Shown piece by piece: positions 62,683 through 64,000 of a stretch of DNA of 64,000 nt. How positions within the stretch are numbered: the stretch's first letter is position 1; each line of letters starts with the position of its first letter. The notes under the pieces were generated by a model, which was not told the origin of the DNA, did not search any database, and saw nothing but the letters and a program-made list of their open reading frames with translations. The position numbers and the translations under genes are program-made. Source of the DNA: Pseudoalteromonas ostreae (GTDB lineage Bacteria > Pseudomonadota > Gammaproteobacteria > Enterobacterales > Alteromonadaceae); contig NZ_JAGPYN010000001.1 of the NCBI RefSeq assembly GCF_018069805.1, positions 62,001 to 126,000 of the forward strand, read 5' to 3'.

Positions 62683-64000
62683 TTAATGACTGTAACGTAC
62701 GCCAAAATAGAAGCGTCGACCATTTTGGTAAATACCTGTTGGCGCATATTCATTGCGCTCATACAGGTAAGTGATTTCATCGGTGAGATTGATTGCTTCA
62801 ATTACAAAGTCAAGCTTGTCAGATAGTTTGAAGGTAATGCTGCCGTCAAGTTGTCCAAAGTCATCCATCATGGTCTCTCCTACACCGGTGGCAAAATGAG
62901 TACGATAGTTGTAGGCCAAACGCGAACTTAACCAGTCATTTTCATAGTAACTGGTTAAATTTATTGTGTGTTTTGAAGTGCCAGGTACATAGTTATCACG
63001 CCCTGAAATGCTATCAGTGCGATCGCCATCGACAAAGGTATAGTTAGTGATCAAACCAAAACCATATATAAGCTCTTGTTGATAGCCAATTTCTACCCCT
63101 CTGATAGTACCGCCGCTGCCATTGATTGGCCTGTCAATGGTCATATCAATGCCTTCGTGTCGCTCAATAGTGCGTTTAAATTCGACAAAGGATTCAACGT
63201 CTTTGTTAAACAATGCCACAGAGAGCAGCGCGGCATCATCAAAGTACCATTCAACGCTTAGATCAAATTGATTAGCGCGATAAGGGTCTAAGTCTGGGTT
63301 GCCACCTTGGCCTTGCGCTTGGGTGACATTGTAATTAGTTGATGGCATTAAATGATTGTACTGCGGACGAGACATAACCCGCGCGGCACTGACTCGGGCA
63401 ATTAAGTCCTCACTTAAATCAATGCTGATATTGGCACTTGGCAATATATCGACATAGTTTTTGTTATGCTGCTGCCAGACAAAGCTTTGTTGTTGCTCAA
63501 CCGGTGAGCCAATACGTTTATAAGCACCGGCGTCTTGCTCGGTATTAACAACGCGTACCCCCAAGTTTGCTCGGTAATCATTGCCATCAAGCATTAATTT
63601 AACATAACCTGCAGTTGTGCGTTCTTGAATATCAAAACGGCTGGCTTTTTCTTCCTGTTGTACAAAGTCGATCGTTTTAAAATCTGTAGATAATGCGTTG
63701 ATATCGACATAACTGTAATTTTTGAGAGTGTGTTGATCGCCAATTTCGGATAAAAATCCACTGGGGAAAGTTGCCGGGTAGTCGGCTAAGGTCCAATCAA
63801 GTTGTTGGGCTATGCCATCAAATGCGCCGTTAAATGAACGATAACGAATAAAATCACGTTGATGATCGCGGTACTTTGCGCCAACTTTTATAGCGCTGAT
63901 AATAGAATGATCAATTGCGCGTTCAAAATCACCTTGCAAATAGAACTCTTGATCGTTTGAATCTTGGCTGTCGTTACGTGCTTCTGTAAGTTGCCAAGCC
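62683..64000 (-). CDS. TonB-dependent receptor, C-terminal part (5' truncated by window edge)
   Basis: The C-terminal ~440 residues of an outer-membrane receptor. The frame is open to the window end and continues upstream (EFYLQGDFERA lies just beyond the first Met-like codon). The barrel motifs SRPQYNHLMPSTNYNVTQAQGQGGNPDLDPYRANQFDLSVEWYF and NLTDEITYLYERNEYAPTGIYQNGRRFYFGVRYSH fit the TIGR01782 family, linked in marine bacteria with uptake of oligosaccharides or peptides. The terminal residue is His after YS rather than the usual Phe, a common variant. It is followed by the S9 peptidase gene. Confidence 0.92.
   Translation of the reverse strand, partial: AWQLTEARNDSQDSNDQEFYLQGDFERAIDHSIISAIKVGAKYRDHQRDFIRYRSFNGAFDGIAQQLDWTLADYPATFPSGFLSEIGDQHTLKNYSYVDINALSTDFKTIDFVQQEEKASRFDIQERTTAGYVKLMLDGNDYRANLGVRVVNTEQDAGAYKRIGSPVEQQQSFVWQQHNKNYVDILPSANISIDLSEDLIARVSAARVMSRPQYNHLMPSTNYNVTQAQGQGGNPDLDPYRANQFDLSVEWYFDDAALLSVALFNKDVESFVEFKRTIERHEGIDMTIDRPINGSGGTIRGVEIGYQQELIYGFGLITNYTFVDGDRTDSISGRDNYVPGTSKHTINLTSYYENDWLSSRLAYNYRTHFATGVGETMMDDFGQLDGSITFKLSDKLDFVIEAINLTDEITYLYERNEYAPTGIYQNGRRFYFGVRYSH

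Noticed and set aside
1-64000. tRNA, rRNA, CRISPR arrays, insertion sequences, prophage genes
   Set aside because: I looked for tRNA-like cloverleaf ends, repeated spacers, transposase motifs and integrase motifs and saw none.

Overview
The window looks like chromosomal DNA of a marine gammaproteobacterium of the Alteromonadales, most likely Pseudoalteromonas or a close relative. The reasons are AT-rich coding sequence, several TonB-dependent receptors, an exported S1/P1 nuclease, an OsmC-YcaO fusion, VF530 and TIGR02647 small proteins, and a homogentisate pathway next to a MarR regulator. The genus is inferred from gene content and style, not from a search. No tRNA, rRNA, CRISPR array, insertion sequence or prophage was seen. 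Both ends cut genes: an RND pump at the left and a TonB-dependent receptor at the right.

Layout. 1-4.7 kb: an AcrB-type RND pump (5' truncated), its outer-membrane factor and a TetR regulator. 4.7-12.2 kb: a GNAT acetyltransferase, IlvE, a phosphatase-lipid kinase fusion, small conserved proteins, and the tyrosine-degradation pair hmgA-maiA with a divergent MarR regulator. 12.2-23.8 kb: two large Oar-like TonB-dependent receptors, an S1/P1 nuclease, a divergent pair of membrane proteins (one with a PhnD-like binding domain), and a lipoprotein 5'-nucleotidase. 24-36 kb: exported cyclophilin, MAPEG protein, M16 peptidase lipoprotein, DUF1287, PhoD-like phosphatase, DUF1801, OsmC-YcaO, and a porin with a PstS-like binding protein. 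35.6-44 kb: NhaC antiporter, AraC regulator with aldehyde dehydrogenase, exported KatG, TcyP-like cystine symporter. 44-52.9 kb: a lipoprotein, an OYE-family reductase with a LysR regulator, an AraC regulator next to an SRPBCC/sterol-desaturase pair, a Lnb-like protein, DUF3015 and a VOC protein. 52.9-64 kb: a phosphorelay cluster (response regulator, hybrid kinase, Hpt), an iron-type TonB-dependent receptor with a near-consensus Fur box, a hemerythrin, an S9 peptidase and a partial TonB-dependent receptor.

How the genes work together. The most coherent theme is scavenging of phosphorus-containing or polymeric nutrients: S1/P1 nuclease, two receptors, 5'-nucleotidase, PhoD-like phosphatase, and porin plus PstS-like protein. 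The pair at 19940-21776, divergent from the nuclease-receptor genes, is the best candidate for something undescribed. One protein is an anchored PhnD-like periplasmic domain. The other has two membrane segments and a cytoplasmic domain I do not recognise. They may sense a ligand and control the neighbouring uptake genes, but this is inference. Other points of note are a short remnant of a YbdG-like mechanosensitive channel behind an araC gene, several unusual fusions, and many palindromes in divergent promoters.
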